Positions 34,098 to 42,111 of a stretch of 64,000 nucleotides of DNA are shown here, in pieces. Under the pieces are notes generated by a model. It saw only the letters and a list, made by a program, of their open reading frames with translations, had not been told where the DNA came from and searched no databases. Numbering within the stretch: position 1 is the stretch's first letter; the number at the start of each line of letters is the position of its first letter. The position numbers and the translations under genes were made by a program. The DNA comes from Limnohabitans sp. (GTDB taxonomy: Bacteria > Pseudomonadota > Gammaproteobacteria > Burkholderiales > Burkholderiaceae_C): assembly GCF_023910625.1 (NCBI RefSeq), contig NZ_JAAVVW010000002.1:62001-126000 (forward strand), given 5' to 3'.

Positions 34098-34203
34098 GGG
34101 ACTTCCTTTCGATTCCCCGTAACTGGGGTGGTTGATGAAAGGAATAAGCTGGTAGGCTTTCTGATACGCCCGCCGGACGCAGTAGAAAACCCGCCGAAGC
34201 GGG
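34098..34203 (-). promoter_or_regulatory. Shared RNA leader upstream of DUF1566 paralogue 3
   Basis: ACCCGCTTCGGCGGGTTTT hairpin, with GGTTTTCTACTGCG alternatively pairing to CGTATCAGAAAGCC. CCTTTCATCAACCACCCC faces GAAAGG around CCCAGTTACGGGG. Confidence 0.6.
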
Positions 34204-34238
34204 TGTGGTGATCCTAGACAGCCTACGCCGCCTGGTTG

Positions 34239-34568
34239 TTACTGGGCAGACTCGTAGTAGCCCTTTGCACGCTCACGGATCGCATCAAGCTTTGTCATTG
34301 CCGCCGCATGCGCGGTGTCAATCAGCTTTTGCGTTACGCGTGCGCAAGGAGCCTTGGAGATCACCTCGGCAAAGTCGCCTTTGCCAAATTGACTTATTGA
34401 GTAGGCATGGCTTTTGAGACCATCCTCACCCAACCAATAAACCATGGCGCCTGACTTGAGATTACCCGACGACTTGTCGGTCTCGATTTCGAGTTGCGCT
34501 TGCTCAGCGCGACCCATCTCATTGCGGCGCAATGGCAGCATTTCTTTGTGCAAGGCTTTGTTCGCCAT
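34239..34568 (-). CDS. Hypothetical protein, 109 residues
   Basis: MANKALHKEMLPLRRNEMG onward, with a GAMVYWLGEDGLKSHAYSI core and a helical C-terminus (KLDAIRERAKGYYESAQ). GAAAGGAATAT precedes the ATG. Function unknown. Confidence 0.58.
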   Translation of the reverse strand: MANKALHKEMLPLRRNEMGRAEQAQLEIETDKSSGNLKSGAMVYWLGEDGLKSHAYSISQFGKGDFAEVISKAPCARVTQKLIDTAHAAAMTKLDAIRERAKGYYESAQ

Positions 34569-34778
34569 ATATTCCTTTCGATTCCGCAAGCGCGGTTGTT
34601 GTAAAGGAATGGGCATAAGTCCATGTCTGCCACAAGGCAGGCATCGAATCACGACTCGAACTAATCTACCAAGAACCTACTAAAAACGGTGCTCGAATGT
34701 TGCCGTTGTAGTCGAAGCATTTGGGCTGGCTTTCTTCTGGGCTCATTGAGCGCAGAAGAAAGCCCCCGAAGGGGCTTA
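34569..34778 (-). promoter_or_regulatory. Long shared RNA leader with about 100 bp insertion
   Basis: AAGCCCCTTCGGGGGCTTT hairpin, with GGCTTTCTTCTG alternatively pairing to CAGAAGAAAGCC. About 100 bp follow, with a CTGCCTTGTGGCAG hairpin and no convincing gene, before CCTTTACAACAACC and GAAAGG around CCGCGCTTGCGG. Confidence 0.5.
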
Positions 34779-34802
34779 ATGCGACCTGGCCTGGCCGCTG
34801 TT

Positions 34803-36221
34803 TTAACCTGTAGCTTGCGCCAACCTGTAGGCCGGAACAGTTGAGGTATGGGTCTCTGCACAAGATTCCAAGGACTGACCAATGCGCTTGAACAACGCCT
34901 TGACGGGCGCGTACAAAACACTTTGGCCCAGCAATTCATGTGCTTTGGTCTGGGACATGCCTTCTACCAAATGCTCAGGAATTTGCTTGATCCTAGCGTG
35001 CTCCTTGGCCGTAAAAAGCCTATACAGGCCTTCCTGGCTCGGATGCTTGAGCAGCGGATCTGTTGAGCCGCCTTTATGGTAGCCCTTGCGCAACACCGGG
35101 ACGCTGGTGTCGGACGGGTCAACGATTTGCATCGCAAACCCATTGCCCTTCTCCGCGTCACGCACAGCCTTGGTCTTGAGGTACTGGAAGTCCCGCCACG
35201 ACGCGTCGTTTTCGGGGATTTGCTCCAGCACCTCGCCAACGGTGCGCACCGGTGTACACACTGGAGCCATGGCGTCCAGATCGATGGTGATGCCGTTGGT
35301 GGCGGCAACCATGAACCAGCGAGTCCGGTTTTCCAGGACGCCAAAATCCTTCCCGTTGAGAATGACTTCGTTGACCTGGTAGCCGCTGTCTCGCAGGTGC
35401 GACCGGATGATCTGTGCGGATGCCGTTTTCTGGTACTCCTTCACGCACTCCACCACCACGATTGCGGGCTGAACACGTTGAACCGCCAAAAGCAAGCTCG
35501 CCGCGAGGTGACCGACTTCTGGATGGTCTTCCATCATCTCAAGTCCCCGTTTGGACACGCCAGCTCGGGAGGCTCCCGAGCAAGGAATGCCTACGGCCAA
35601 GATATCCACGGGTGGCAGACGATTCATCAGCCACTCATCCTGAACTGCTTCCTGCATGGGTGCTGCGATGCCGATACTGTCCGAATCCCAAACATCGTTG
35701 ACCGAGCTGGAGTGTTCCAGTAAGGCGCCGTCGAGTTCGTTGGCAAAAGCCAACTCAGGCTTGATGCCAGCTTCCTGGAGACCGTGGTGAGCTGCATTGT
35801 CCAGAATCCCACCGCCATGAGACAGTGAGGCGCTAACGATGCGGCCGTTTGCCAGGTTCTCACGCAGGCGGGCGATTCGGCGCTTGGCGTTTGCTTGAGA
35901 CGCGGTAGCCATCATGCAGATCATGCCATCCTGAATCACCAGGCGAACGGCTTTGAGGCCGTCAAGAGGGCTTAAACCATCTTTGCTGTTGATGTCGATG
36001 ACCGGCACCGTCTCGCCGCCCTTGTCTTTTTTGGAGACGGTGTAGCGGCCGTTTTCATGCAGGCGCAGGATGAGCTTGCCCTCCTCTTTCAAGCGTTCAT
36101 ACGTAGCGCCGGGTGTGAAACCGGCAGACGTGAGGGCCATGGTATCGAGGTAGATGCGTGGTGCTCCGCGGTGCTCTCCGATTTCTCGGACTATGTAGCG
36201 GCGAATCATTGAAGCGCTCAT
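34803..36221 (-). CDS. DNA C5-cytosine methyltransferase-like protein
   Basis: 472 residues. After a 125-residue N-terminal region come the SAM-binding motif I (VSASLSHGGGILDNAAHHG), the catalytic motif IV GIPCSGASRAG, motif VI VVVECVKEY (ECV in place of ENV), motif VIII ENRTRWFMVA and a C-terminal motif X-like LLGQSVLYAPVKALF. It is probably an orphan methyltransferase, with no restriction partner next to it. The start overlaps the 45-residue ORF by ATGA, within the radC operon. Confidence 0.72.
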   Translation of the reverse strand: MSASMIRRYIVREIGEHRGAPRIYLDTMALTSAGFTPGATYERLKEEGKLILRLHENGRYTVSKKDKGGETVPVIDINSKDGLSPLDGLKAVRLVIQDGMICMMATASQANAKRRIARLRENLANGRIVSASLSHGGGILDNAAHHGLQEAGIKPELAFANELDGALLEHSSSVNDVWDSDSIGIAAPMQEAVQDEWLMNRLPPVDILAVGIPCSGASRAGVSKRGLEMMEDHPEVGHLAASLLLAVQRVQPAIVVVECVKEYQKTASAQIIRSHLRDSGYQVNEVILNGKDFGVLENRTRWFMVAATNGITIDLDAMAPVCTPVRTVGEVLEQIPENDASWRDFQYLKTKAVRDAEKGNGFAMQIVDPSDTSVPVLRKGYHKGGSTDPLLKHPSQEGLYRLFTAKEHARIKQIPEHLVEGMSQTKAHELLGQSVLYAPVKALFKRIGQSLESCAETHTSTVPAYRLAQATG

Positions 36222-36355
36222 AGGATCACCTTTTTTTCAAAAGAGGCGTCTGCAACATTCGCCAGCCATTGAGGGCCAAGTTGGTTACGAGCCCGAATGC
36301 TCAGCACCACAGGGTGACCGAATGCCTTGTTGGCTTGCAATGTCTGAGCGTCCAT
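36218..36355 (-). CDS. 45-residue ORF between radC and the methyltransferase
   Basis: MDAQTLQANKAFGHPVVLSI to EKKVIL. Its ATG shares a base with the radC stop (TGATG) and its stop overlaps the methyltransferase start (ATGA), so all three are translationally coupled. No family recognised. Confidence 0.5.
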   Translation of the reverse strand: MDAQTLQANKAFGHPVVLSIRARNQLGPQWLANVADASFEKKVIL

Positions 36356-36927
36356 CACATCAACCCCATTTGTGCCATGCTGGCGATCTCGGTGCGCGTC
36401 ACGATGAAATGGTCCAAGACCCCGACGTCGATGAGCGCAAGAGACGCTTTGATGGTTTGTGTGAGGAGCTCGTCGGCACGACTGGGCGTCGTAGATCCGC
36501 TGGGGTGGTTGTGAGCCAGGATGACCGCGGCTGCATTGTTGTTCAATGCAGCCTTGACGATTTCACGCGGGTAAACGCTGCATTGACTGAGCGTGCCCGT
36601 TGCGAGCTTTTGGGTCGTAATGACTTGGTTTTGCGAGTCCAAAAACATGACCCAGAACGACTCAAAAGACTCGTGCCCAATGATTTGCCGGATCTTCTCT
36701 TTGACTGCATCTGGTGAAGTCATCGTGGGCAGCTGACTCAGTGCCATGCGCTTTTGAATTTCCATGGCAGCATCGAGTCTGGAGCGCAGTGGATCGCTGT
36801 GCCAGTCCATCGCGAAGTGTTCGCCATGCCGCGGGAAAAACTGCTGTTCAGCTTCTTCGGCCTTTTTGCCATTTACGCCGAAAGCAAATGCGATCAGCTG
36901 GCTGTTGGTTAATGTTGACAAGTCCAT
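36355..36927 (-). CDS. radC: RadC family JAB-domain protein
   Basis: 190 residues starting MDLSTLTNSQLIAFAFG. The JAB/MPN metal motif is AAVILAHNHPSGSTTPSRAD, preceded by FWVMFLDSQNQVI. RadC-like proteins are frequent on ICEs and plasmids; their role is unsettled. The strong GGAGGAAAG decides the start at 36927 over in-frame ones to 37083. First gene of a three-gene operon. Confidence 0.9.
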   Translation of the reverse strand: MDLSTLTNSQLIAFAFGVNGKKAEEAEQQFFPRHGEHFAMDWHSDPLRSRLDAAMEIQKRMALSQLPTMTSPDAVKEKIRQIIGHESFESFWVMFLDSQNQVITTQKLATGTLSQCSVYPREIVKAALNNNAAAVILAHNHPSGSTTPSRADELLTQTIKASLALIDVGVLDHFIVTRTEIASMAQMGLM

Positions 36928-37100
36928 TCTTTCCTCCAGTGGGGGGTTAAAAAAAGGACGAGCGCAGATGCGCATTGCGTTGACAGAAAGACTGCCAAAG
37001 CAATGCGCACCAGATCGATTTTTGTGTTTTCTTGTCGGTAAAGTGATTACCGAGCCCCATAAAGGCCAAACCCCCCAACCCACGAGGGGCTGGGGGGTCT
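36928..37100 (-). promoter_or_regulatory. Shared RNA leader upstream of the radC operon
   Basis: GACCCCCCAGCCCCTCG and TGGGGGGTT arms form a terminator-type hairpin. GGTGCGCATTGC pairs with GCAATGCGCATC around GGCAGTCTTTCTGTC. CCTTTTTTTAACCCCCC lies opposite GGAGGAAAG. Confidence 0.5.
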
Positions 37101-37592
37101 ACTGAGAGTTGACAATATGTCAACCACTGACGTTGAGGGTAGGCGAATCCACACAAGACCCACATGGGTCTTGCGCGTGGTTGATGCGCATCCCATGTGG
37201 GTCCATGATCTTTCTCGTGCTTTTAACTACGAGCAAAGACGGCAGGTTCACCGTTTGTCTGACAAAGACAATTGCCTCAACGGGCGCATTCGAGCTGGGG
37301 AGTCTGTTCCAGCAAGGGACCGAAGTCCGGTTAACGGTGATCTCAGTCTAGGAGCAACTAGGTTTTTGAGATCACCACCTTCCGCAGATGCGGTGTGGTT
37401 AGTGGTTCTATTATGTCGGTGTGCATTTTTTTTTGTAATTGATTGATGCTTATAAATCGAGCCTATTTAAAAGATTTTTGGGCCCTCTTATCTTGGTTTG
37501 TCCTGGACTCTGCTTGGCAAATGTCAGGTTTGTTAAGTGGTTATGAATAGTGCCCCGATTGCGTGAATTTTCAGCAGTAACTGCGCTTGCTC
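37101..37592. promoter_or_regulatory. Non-coding, strongly structured region between divergent units
   Basis: No convincing gene in about 490 bp. It holds GTTGACA-ATA-TGTCAAC (37111-37127), AAGACCCACATGGGTCTT, GGACTTCGGTCC, a 10-bp stem GGTGATCTCA/TGAGATCACC (37338-37377) enclosing CTAG repeats, and an orphan leader-like CCGCATCTGCGGAAGG with no gene behind it. The right part is AT-rich and could carry the promoters for radC and for the plus-strand gene at 37593. Confidence 0.5.
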
Positions 37593-38222
37593 ATGCTGAC
37601 AATCAATTACATGACCAATGCACTTCTCACTTCTTCCGACAGCATCCCCGAATCACAGCTTTTGGCTGCTGAGACGTTGAACGCTGAGATCGATCTTTCC
37701 ACCGACCCCCTGGTGGTGCAAATGAAGAACACGGATCGTCTGGAGCGCATCCGAACGAGCATGCTGGCCAGAGCCGACCTCATCTTCCAAACGTCACCCG
37801 TGTCACGCGTCATGCGCCGGGATTGGAACATTGTGAGTGCCAAGCTGTTTTTGAATTCTCTCGATCCGAAAATCCGCCAGCGAATTTCGGAGGACCTGGT
37901 GGAGCTGGTCTGGCAAAGTACGGACCTCCTGGATTCCCTGCAAACCCTGCGCAAGCCAGACGATGAGAACTTGTGGATGCGACCCCGCAAACTTCAACTA
38001 CAAGTCATCCACCCTCTGGCCGCGCAGTGGCTGCGCTGCATGCGAAACATTGATTCGTGCTACCTGATCATGATCAATGCCGAGAAATCGGGTGTCATCA
38101 CCCGCAAACACCGCTGGGCCATGCTTGGCCCCACACAGATGGCCTATATGGGTTTCAAGGCGAGCGCCATGAATCTTCCACTCCGCGCCGCCAAAGATCT
38201 GCTTGAAGAGATCGGACTCTAA
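37593..38222 (+). CDS. Possible DUF1845/AcaB-like ICE protein
   Basis: 209 residues. The C-terminal half (IHPLAAQWLRCMRNIDSCY, EKSGVITRKHRWAML, MAYMGFKASAM) resembles DUF1845 proteins found next to TraD in SXT/IncC-like elements, a weak match by eye. No good Shine-Dalgarno precedes the ATG at 37593 or the in-frame ATG at 37611. Confidence 0.5.
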   Translation: MLTINYMTNALLTSSDSIPESQLLAAETLNAEIDLSTDPLVVQMKNTDRLERIRTSMLARADLIFQTSPVSRVMRRDWNIVSAKLFLNSLDPKIRQRISEDLVELVWQSTDLLDSLQTLRKPDDENLWMRPRKLQLQVIHPLAAQWLRCMRNIDSCYLIMINAEKSGVITRKHRWAMLGPTQMAYMGFKASAMNLPLRAAKDLLEEIGL

Positions 38223-38248
38223 GGTCCAAGTTTTTAGGGAAAAACGAC

Positions 38249-38270
38249 GACCGCCCAAATTTGGGCGGTC
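38249..38270. promoter_or_regulatory. 22-bp perfect palindrome, copy 1 of a close pair
   Basis: Same arms and AAATTT centre, located 27 bp after the stop of the plus-strand gene, in the gap between convergent genes. Centre-to-centre spacing to the next copy is 50 bp. Confidence 0.6.
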
Positions 38271-38298
38271 AAATAAAGTCGAATTTCATGCGCCTTTT

Positions 38299-38320
38299 GA
38301 CCGCCCAAATTTGGGCGGTC
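38299..38320. promoter_or_regulatory. 22-bp perfect palindrome, copy 2 of a close pair
   Basis: Identical core to copy 1, 15 bp before the end of the DUF4400 gene. A convergent-gene position allows a terminator role, but T-runs are lacking. Confidence 0.6.
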
Positions 38321-38335
38321 CACAAAAAACACGCT

Positions 38336-38965
38336 TTAGGTACCCGTTTGGAGATTGGCTGCGGTGGTCCACAGGGAGAGCGCGACCCCTGCAACGGCCA
38401 AATAAAGCACCGTGACGCTGATTGGAATGGGAAGAAGCGGCAAAATCATAAAAACGCCCGCAACACTGATTGCGCTGTGTGCTGAAGCCCAAAAAATCAC
38501 CGGGTTATGCTGCCTGAACTGGTCCAATTTACGCCCACGAATGGCCAGTCCGTCAACGATGGCTGGCAAAACGACACACAGCAGCAGCACTGACAAGACG
38601 GGCCATAGACCCGCGATTCTCCAGACGGCCCTGTAGACCAGGTGCCAGAACCCGAGGACGTAGCTGTTGCTGACATCAGCGGCAACTTTGACACCGTGTT
38701 GTGTGATTGGTGTCGCTGTCGTCAACAATGAATGTGAATATGCCACGGCTCCCGTGTCCACGAACGCGCTTCGAAAGATCGCGTTGGCCTGTTCTGTGAT
38801 GGCCTTTGTATCTCTGCCAAGGGTCTTCAATGTCTGGATCTCTTCTGCAGGAACCTTGAAATCCTCAGAGTCCAGCATGACTGGAGCCAACAAAAGAAAG
38901 AGGACCGGGAGGGTCACTATCCAGAAAAGGATATTGCGGGCAAATTGGTTTTTGATCTCAATCAT
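38336..38965 (-). CDS. DUF4400 (TIGR03747-type) ICE membrane protein
   Basis: 209 residues with four or five hydrophobic segments (NILFWIVTLPVLFLLLAPV; WPVLSVLLLCVVLPAIVDG; AISVAGVFMILPLLPIPIS; VTVLYLAVAGVALSL). Between the first two is a soluble part. This is the pattern of the DUF4400 protein that follows traD in SXT/TOL/PFGI-type elements. It overlaps the traD stop by four bases. Confidence 0.75.
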   Translation of the reverse strand: MIEIKNQFARNILFWIVTLPVLFLLLAPVMLDSEDFKVPAEEIQTLKTLGRDTKAITEQANAIFRSAFVDTGAVAYSHSLLTTATPITQHGVKVAADVSNSYVLGFWHLVYRAVWRIAGLWPVLSVLLLCVVLPAIVDGLAIRGRKLDQFRQHNPVIFWASAHSAISVAGVFMILPLLPIPISVTVLYLAVAGVALSLWTTAANLQTGT

Positions 38966-40914
38966 GCCGGTGCAACCCTTTTCGCTTCGATGAACTCAAC
39001 GACGCCTTTGAACATTCCACGGCCAGCCACAAACGCAAAATAATGCAGTGGCGGCAAGCGCATCAGCAACTCGGGCGGCACGAGGGCCGAGGCCTGAGAT
39101 TTGAGCGAGCGTGACGTGTTGGAGCGGAACTCAGTGAACGCCTGACTCGATTCTGAGCCCGAGCTGTATGACACCTCCATAGAGCGTGTCATGACCTCTC
39201 CGAACATGTCGCTGACGTATTTCGCCGTGTCCACGCTGCGCACGCGTAGGCTGATCAGGTTATTGAGGTTGGCCAGCACCTGCTCGGCCTTGTCTTTGGA
39301 CCCCAGGCGGACCACCAAGTCCGCAATGGACTGCATGGCAAGAAAACACTTGATGCCCGCGCCACCACCCTTGTTGAGGATCTGGATGAGTTGGTCGTTG
39401 GCCACCTCGGCTACCTCGTCGACAAAAAGGTAGCAGTCAGCCGGTGTCTTGAAGTTGTAGATGGCGCCCAAGGTAGATGACAGATCGGCCAACAGGATCG
39501 AGCCGATGGCCGATGCAATGATTTTGTTGGACAGCGAGTCCAGGCCGATATACAGGACGGCCCCCTCGTCGATGACCTTGGCCATGTCGTAGATCGGGCG
39601 CGTGTCGTTTGTATCGAGCGGATCGGGCGAGAGTAATTCACCGATCTCACTGGAGCCAAGCATTTCCAGCAGTGGCTCCAGAACCTGAACCATTTTGGAA
39701 AAGTGCTCCTTGGAGTGCTCAACCATGGAAATCATGCCTTCGATGGCGTCGTCACTGTGGCCTTCTTTGCGGAACTTGGCGATCATCAGCTCCAATCGCG
39801 TGACGGCTCCTTTTTTGTCTTGGCCAGGCGTCGCTTGCAAGTTCTTGATGTCCTTGTCCCACTCCGGGCCGCCCAGCTTGGCGAAGTGCAGGCTCAAGAT
39901 TTTTTCAGTCAAACCTTCCACACCCATTTGGACGTACCGCTTGGTGCTCTTGATGTCTGGACGCTCACCGGCGGCGATGATGGCCCTGTGGACCCTGTAG
40001 ATGGTTTTCCAAGCGAACGCCGCGAACGAGCCGTCAGCATCCACAAGCTGGCCGATGCGGGTGGCCGGCTCTGAAATGTTGTTCCAGTTTTGCAGGGGGT
40101 TCAGGCGAATGCTTTTTTCGGGCTTGGCGGGGTCGAAGTAGAGAAACTTGCGCCCCGTCTTTTGGCACATGGTGTTGAGCATGGCCACCCAGTCGGCATC
40201 CTTTTTGGGATCAATGACGATGAGCGCAGGTGGCTTTCCACCTTGTTTTGAGGGCGGGAGGCAGACGATTTGAGCCGTCAACGCTTCATACAGTCGGGTT
40301 TTCCCTGCCCGCGTGGTGCCCGTGATCATCGTGTGGCCGGGCATGGCAGAAAACGGGATGCCGATCTCTTTTTCTTCGGTCACGCCAATCCCATGTATCC
40401 AGGGGGTGCCGATATCCGAATCCAGAACGGGCTTGCTGTTGGCGGGCAGGATGTTTTTGATCGCCATTTCAATCGCCTTGTCCACCATCGTGCGTTTTGC
40501 TCTTTGGATGGCTTCGAGGCGGGTCAGCTGGTTCTTGATGAAGTTCGGGACATCTGGCAGCTCGTCGGGATTGCGGTTCAGGATCTGGGTGGCGATTTCC
40601 GCATGGCGCTGGGACCAAGGGAATCCCATTCCCGTCGGGAGAATTTGACGGGTGGACTGAAGCCGGCGCAATCTGGCTACCAACCTGGACAGCTTGATGG
40701 TGCGCATGCGAGAGAGGGTGATCGACGCCCTGAATCGCCACAGCCTGATTACATCCAAGCTTCGCAGGCAGCTCATGGCAAGCGTGGCAATGGCAATACC
40801 CCACCAGTACGGCGGCCGATAAATAACCAACCCTGCGGTCGCTATAGCCCAAACGACAACAGCGGACGCCTCTTGAGATGGACGGAAGAGGTTTTCGAAC
40901 TGTCTTGTACTCAT
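38962..40914 (-). CDS. traD: TraD-type conjugative coupling protein (SXT/TOL subfamily)
   Basis: 650 residues. Two N-terminal hydrophobic segments (VVVWAIATAGLVIY; WGIAIATLAMSCL) come first, then Walker A MITGTTRAGKTRLYEAL, Walker B CYLFVDEVAEV and ECLAMQS-like FLAMQSIADLVV. The length and order fit the TraD family of SXT/TOL elements. It couples the relaxosome to the secretion channel at the inner membrane. The same unit encodes the DUF4400 protein and the relaxase-like protein. Confidence 0.9.
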   Translation of the reverse strand: MSTRQFENLFRPSQEASAVVVWAIATAGLVIYRPPYWWGIAIATLAMSCLRSLDVIRLWRFRASITLSRMRTIKLSRLVARLRRLQSTRQILPTGMGFPWSQRHAEIATQILNRNPDELPDVPNFIKNQLTRLEAIQRAKRTMVDKAIEMAIKNILPANSKPVLDSDIGTPWIHGIGVTEEKEIGIPFSAMPGHTMITGTTRAGKTRLYEALTAQIVCLPPSKQGGKPPALIVIDPKKDADWVAMLNTMCQKTGRKFLYFDPAKPEKSIRLNPLQNWNNISEPATRIGQLVDADGSFAAFAWKTIYRVHRAIIAAGERPDIKSTKRYVQMGVEGLTEKILSLHFAKLGGPEWDKDIKNLQATPGQDKKGAVTRLELMIAKFRKEGHSDDAIEGMISMVEHSKEHFSKMVQVLEPLLEMLGSSEIGELLSPDPLDTNDTRPIYDMAKVIDEGAVLYIGLDSLSNKIIASAIGSILLADLSSTLGAIYNFKTPADCYLFVDEVAEVANDQLIQILNKGGGAGIKCFLAMQSIADLVVRLGSKDKAEQVLANLNNLISLRVRSVDTAKYVSDMFGEVMTRSMEVSYSSGSESSQAFTEFRSNTSRSLKSQASALVPPELLMRLPPLHYFAFVAGRGMFKGVVEFIEAKRVAPA

Positions 40915-40929
40915 GGCTTTTTGTGACGA

Positions 40930-42111
40930 TTAGCTGGATGAACGGCTGGCTTTTGCTGCGAGGTAGATGGCAGCTGCTGCGGCGGTAGTCTCTATCCCAT
41001 CTGTAAGCTTTTTGTCCATATGGCCTGCGTCAAGCAGCATGCGAGAGTTGACGGTAGGCAAGGCGCCGAAGCCCATGGCTTTGCGCTGGAGCAAGATACG
41101 CCCCCCACTGATTTCGGTGACGTAGGGGTCCATTTCTGTCATTGAGCCCAAGGCAGTCAGCCATTCGCGGGACTTGACTTGCGCTGGGTTTTCCTTGGGT
41201 GCTGATTGAGGGGATGGCGCGGATATTTCACCGGTTTCCTCGTCAATGGTCAGGTCCGTACTGGGTTGGCCCGGGGGACTGGTCATTGGACTCTGAGGGG
41301 GTGCAGCGTCGCCGCTTGCCGTGGCTGGATTGCCCGGAATAGGCTGACCGCTGGAATCTGCAGGGCCGGGTGTGGCTGTTTGCCCGGTAGAAGGCGGTTG
41401 TTCAACCCAGCCTGAAATCATGCTTTTTTCATCCGCGATGATTCGCTCAATCGCTTGGCGAACGATTCGGGCGAGAGGCCCCTCCGCAGAGGGCGTGGCC
41501 AGTGAGGGGTTGATGGCGGCCCCAAAGTCTGAGGTCAATGTCCTGGGCAGGTGCGCAAACTGGCCCGGGAAAAACAGTGGGGAGAGGTGCGGGTGCAGCC
41601 GGCTCAGTAAATACTGTGGTTTGTTCACCCAAGCCATTTTTAGTGTGGGGCACCAGTCGATGAGGTGGGTGTCGTCGCTCCAGCTGTAAGTTCTGGAATC
41701 TTGTCCGTCGTCAGAAAGCACATCGACACTGGCAGTGCAGATCAGGTAAACAGTGCTCAGGGCGGCGCAAAACGCGAGCCAGCGGTATCTGGCATCGTTA
41801 GTCAGCCTTTCGGAAGCGCCGGCCGTGGGGGAAAAGATCGTCGCATCACAGGCCCGCAATGCCAGGGTGGAGGACCTGACGCCGCAAGCAAACGCGCCGC
41901 CCAGCGATGCGAATGCGGCCTTTTGTAGCGGCACTTCCTGGACGCGATCGGCGAACCGCTCCAGAACAGGCAGATAGTGACCGTTGAAGGCCTCAGCGCC
42001 TCCGACGTTGACGATCGCATCGTCAATCAATCGCATCAGTTCATACCGATGGACGAGCTGGGCGAGACTGGTGGATTGGGTTTTTGCAATGATCACAAAC
42101 CGAGATTGCAT
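40930..42111 (-). CDS. TraI/MOBH relaxase-like protein lacking the HD metal ligands
   Basis: 393 residues. The N-terminal 190 align by eye with the TraI_2 domain of MOBH relaxases (FNGHYLPVLERFADRVQEVPL, then RYRWLAFCAALS). The HHH and GGL..H motif is replaced by AFASLGGAFACG, and HDIGK by STVYLICTAS. The middle is Pro/Ser/Gln-rich, and the C-terminal part (RILLQRKAMGFGALPTVNSR) resembles the conserved TraI C-terminal domain. It may be a non-catalytic relaxosome partner or a decayed relaxase. It lies 15 bp upstream of traD. Confidence 0.65.
   Translation of the reverse strand: MQSRFVIIAKTQSTSLAQLVHRYELMRLIDDAIVNVGGAEAFNGHYLPVLERFADRVQEVPLQKAAFASLGGAFACGVRSSTLALRACDATIFSPTAGASERLTNDARYRWLAFCAALSTVYLICTASVDVLSDDGQDSRTYSWSDDTHLIDWCPTLKMAWVNKPQYLLSRLHPHLSPLFFPGQFAHLPRTLTSDFGAAINPSLATPSAEGPLARIVRQAIERIIADEKSMISGWVEQPPSTGQTATPGPADSSGQPIPGNPATASGDAAPPQSPMTSPPGQPSTDLTIDEETGEISAPSPQSAPKENPAQVKSREWLTALGSMTEMDPYVTEISGGRILLQRKAMGFGALPTVNSRMLLDAGHMDKKLTDGIETTAAAAAIYLAAKASRSSS

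Noticed and set aside
34661-34720. Short peptide frames inside the long leader at 34.6-34.8 kb
   Set aside because: No ribosome-binding site and no conserved features; listed as part of the leader.
10013-37100. CRISPR array suggested by repeated GC-rich units
   Set aside because: The repeats are hundreds of bases apart, tied to gene starts, and vary in sequence with conserved pairing. No regular spacer units and no cas genes.
8858-37100. Reverse transcriptase or template repeat for a diversity-generating retroelement inside the window
   Set aside because: No frame with RT motifs was found, and the invariant 3' block occurs only at the two DUF1566 genes. If they exist, they lie outside the window.
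37109-37446. Two plus-strand ORFs of 80 and 109 codons
   Set aside because: No Shine-Dalgarno, atypical composition, and they cover strong hairpins. Treated as non-coding structure.
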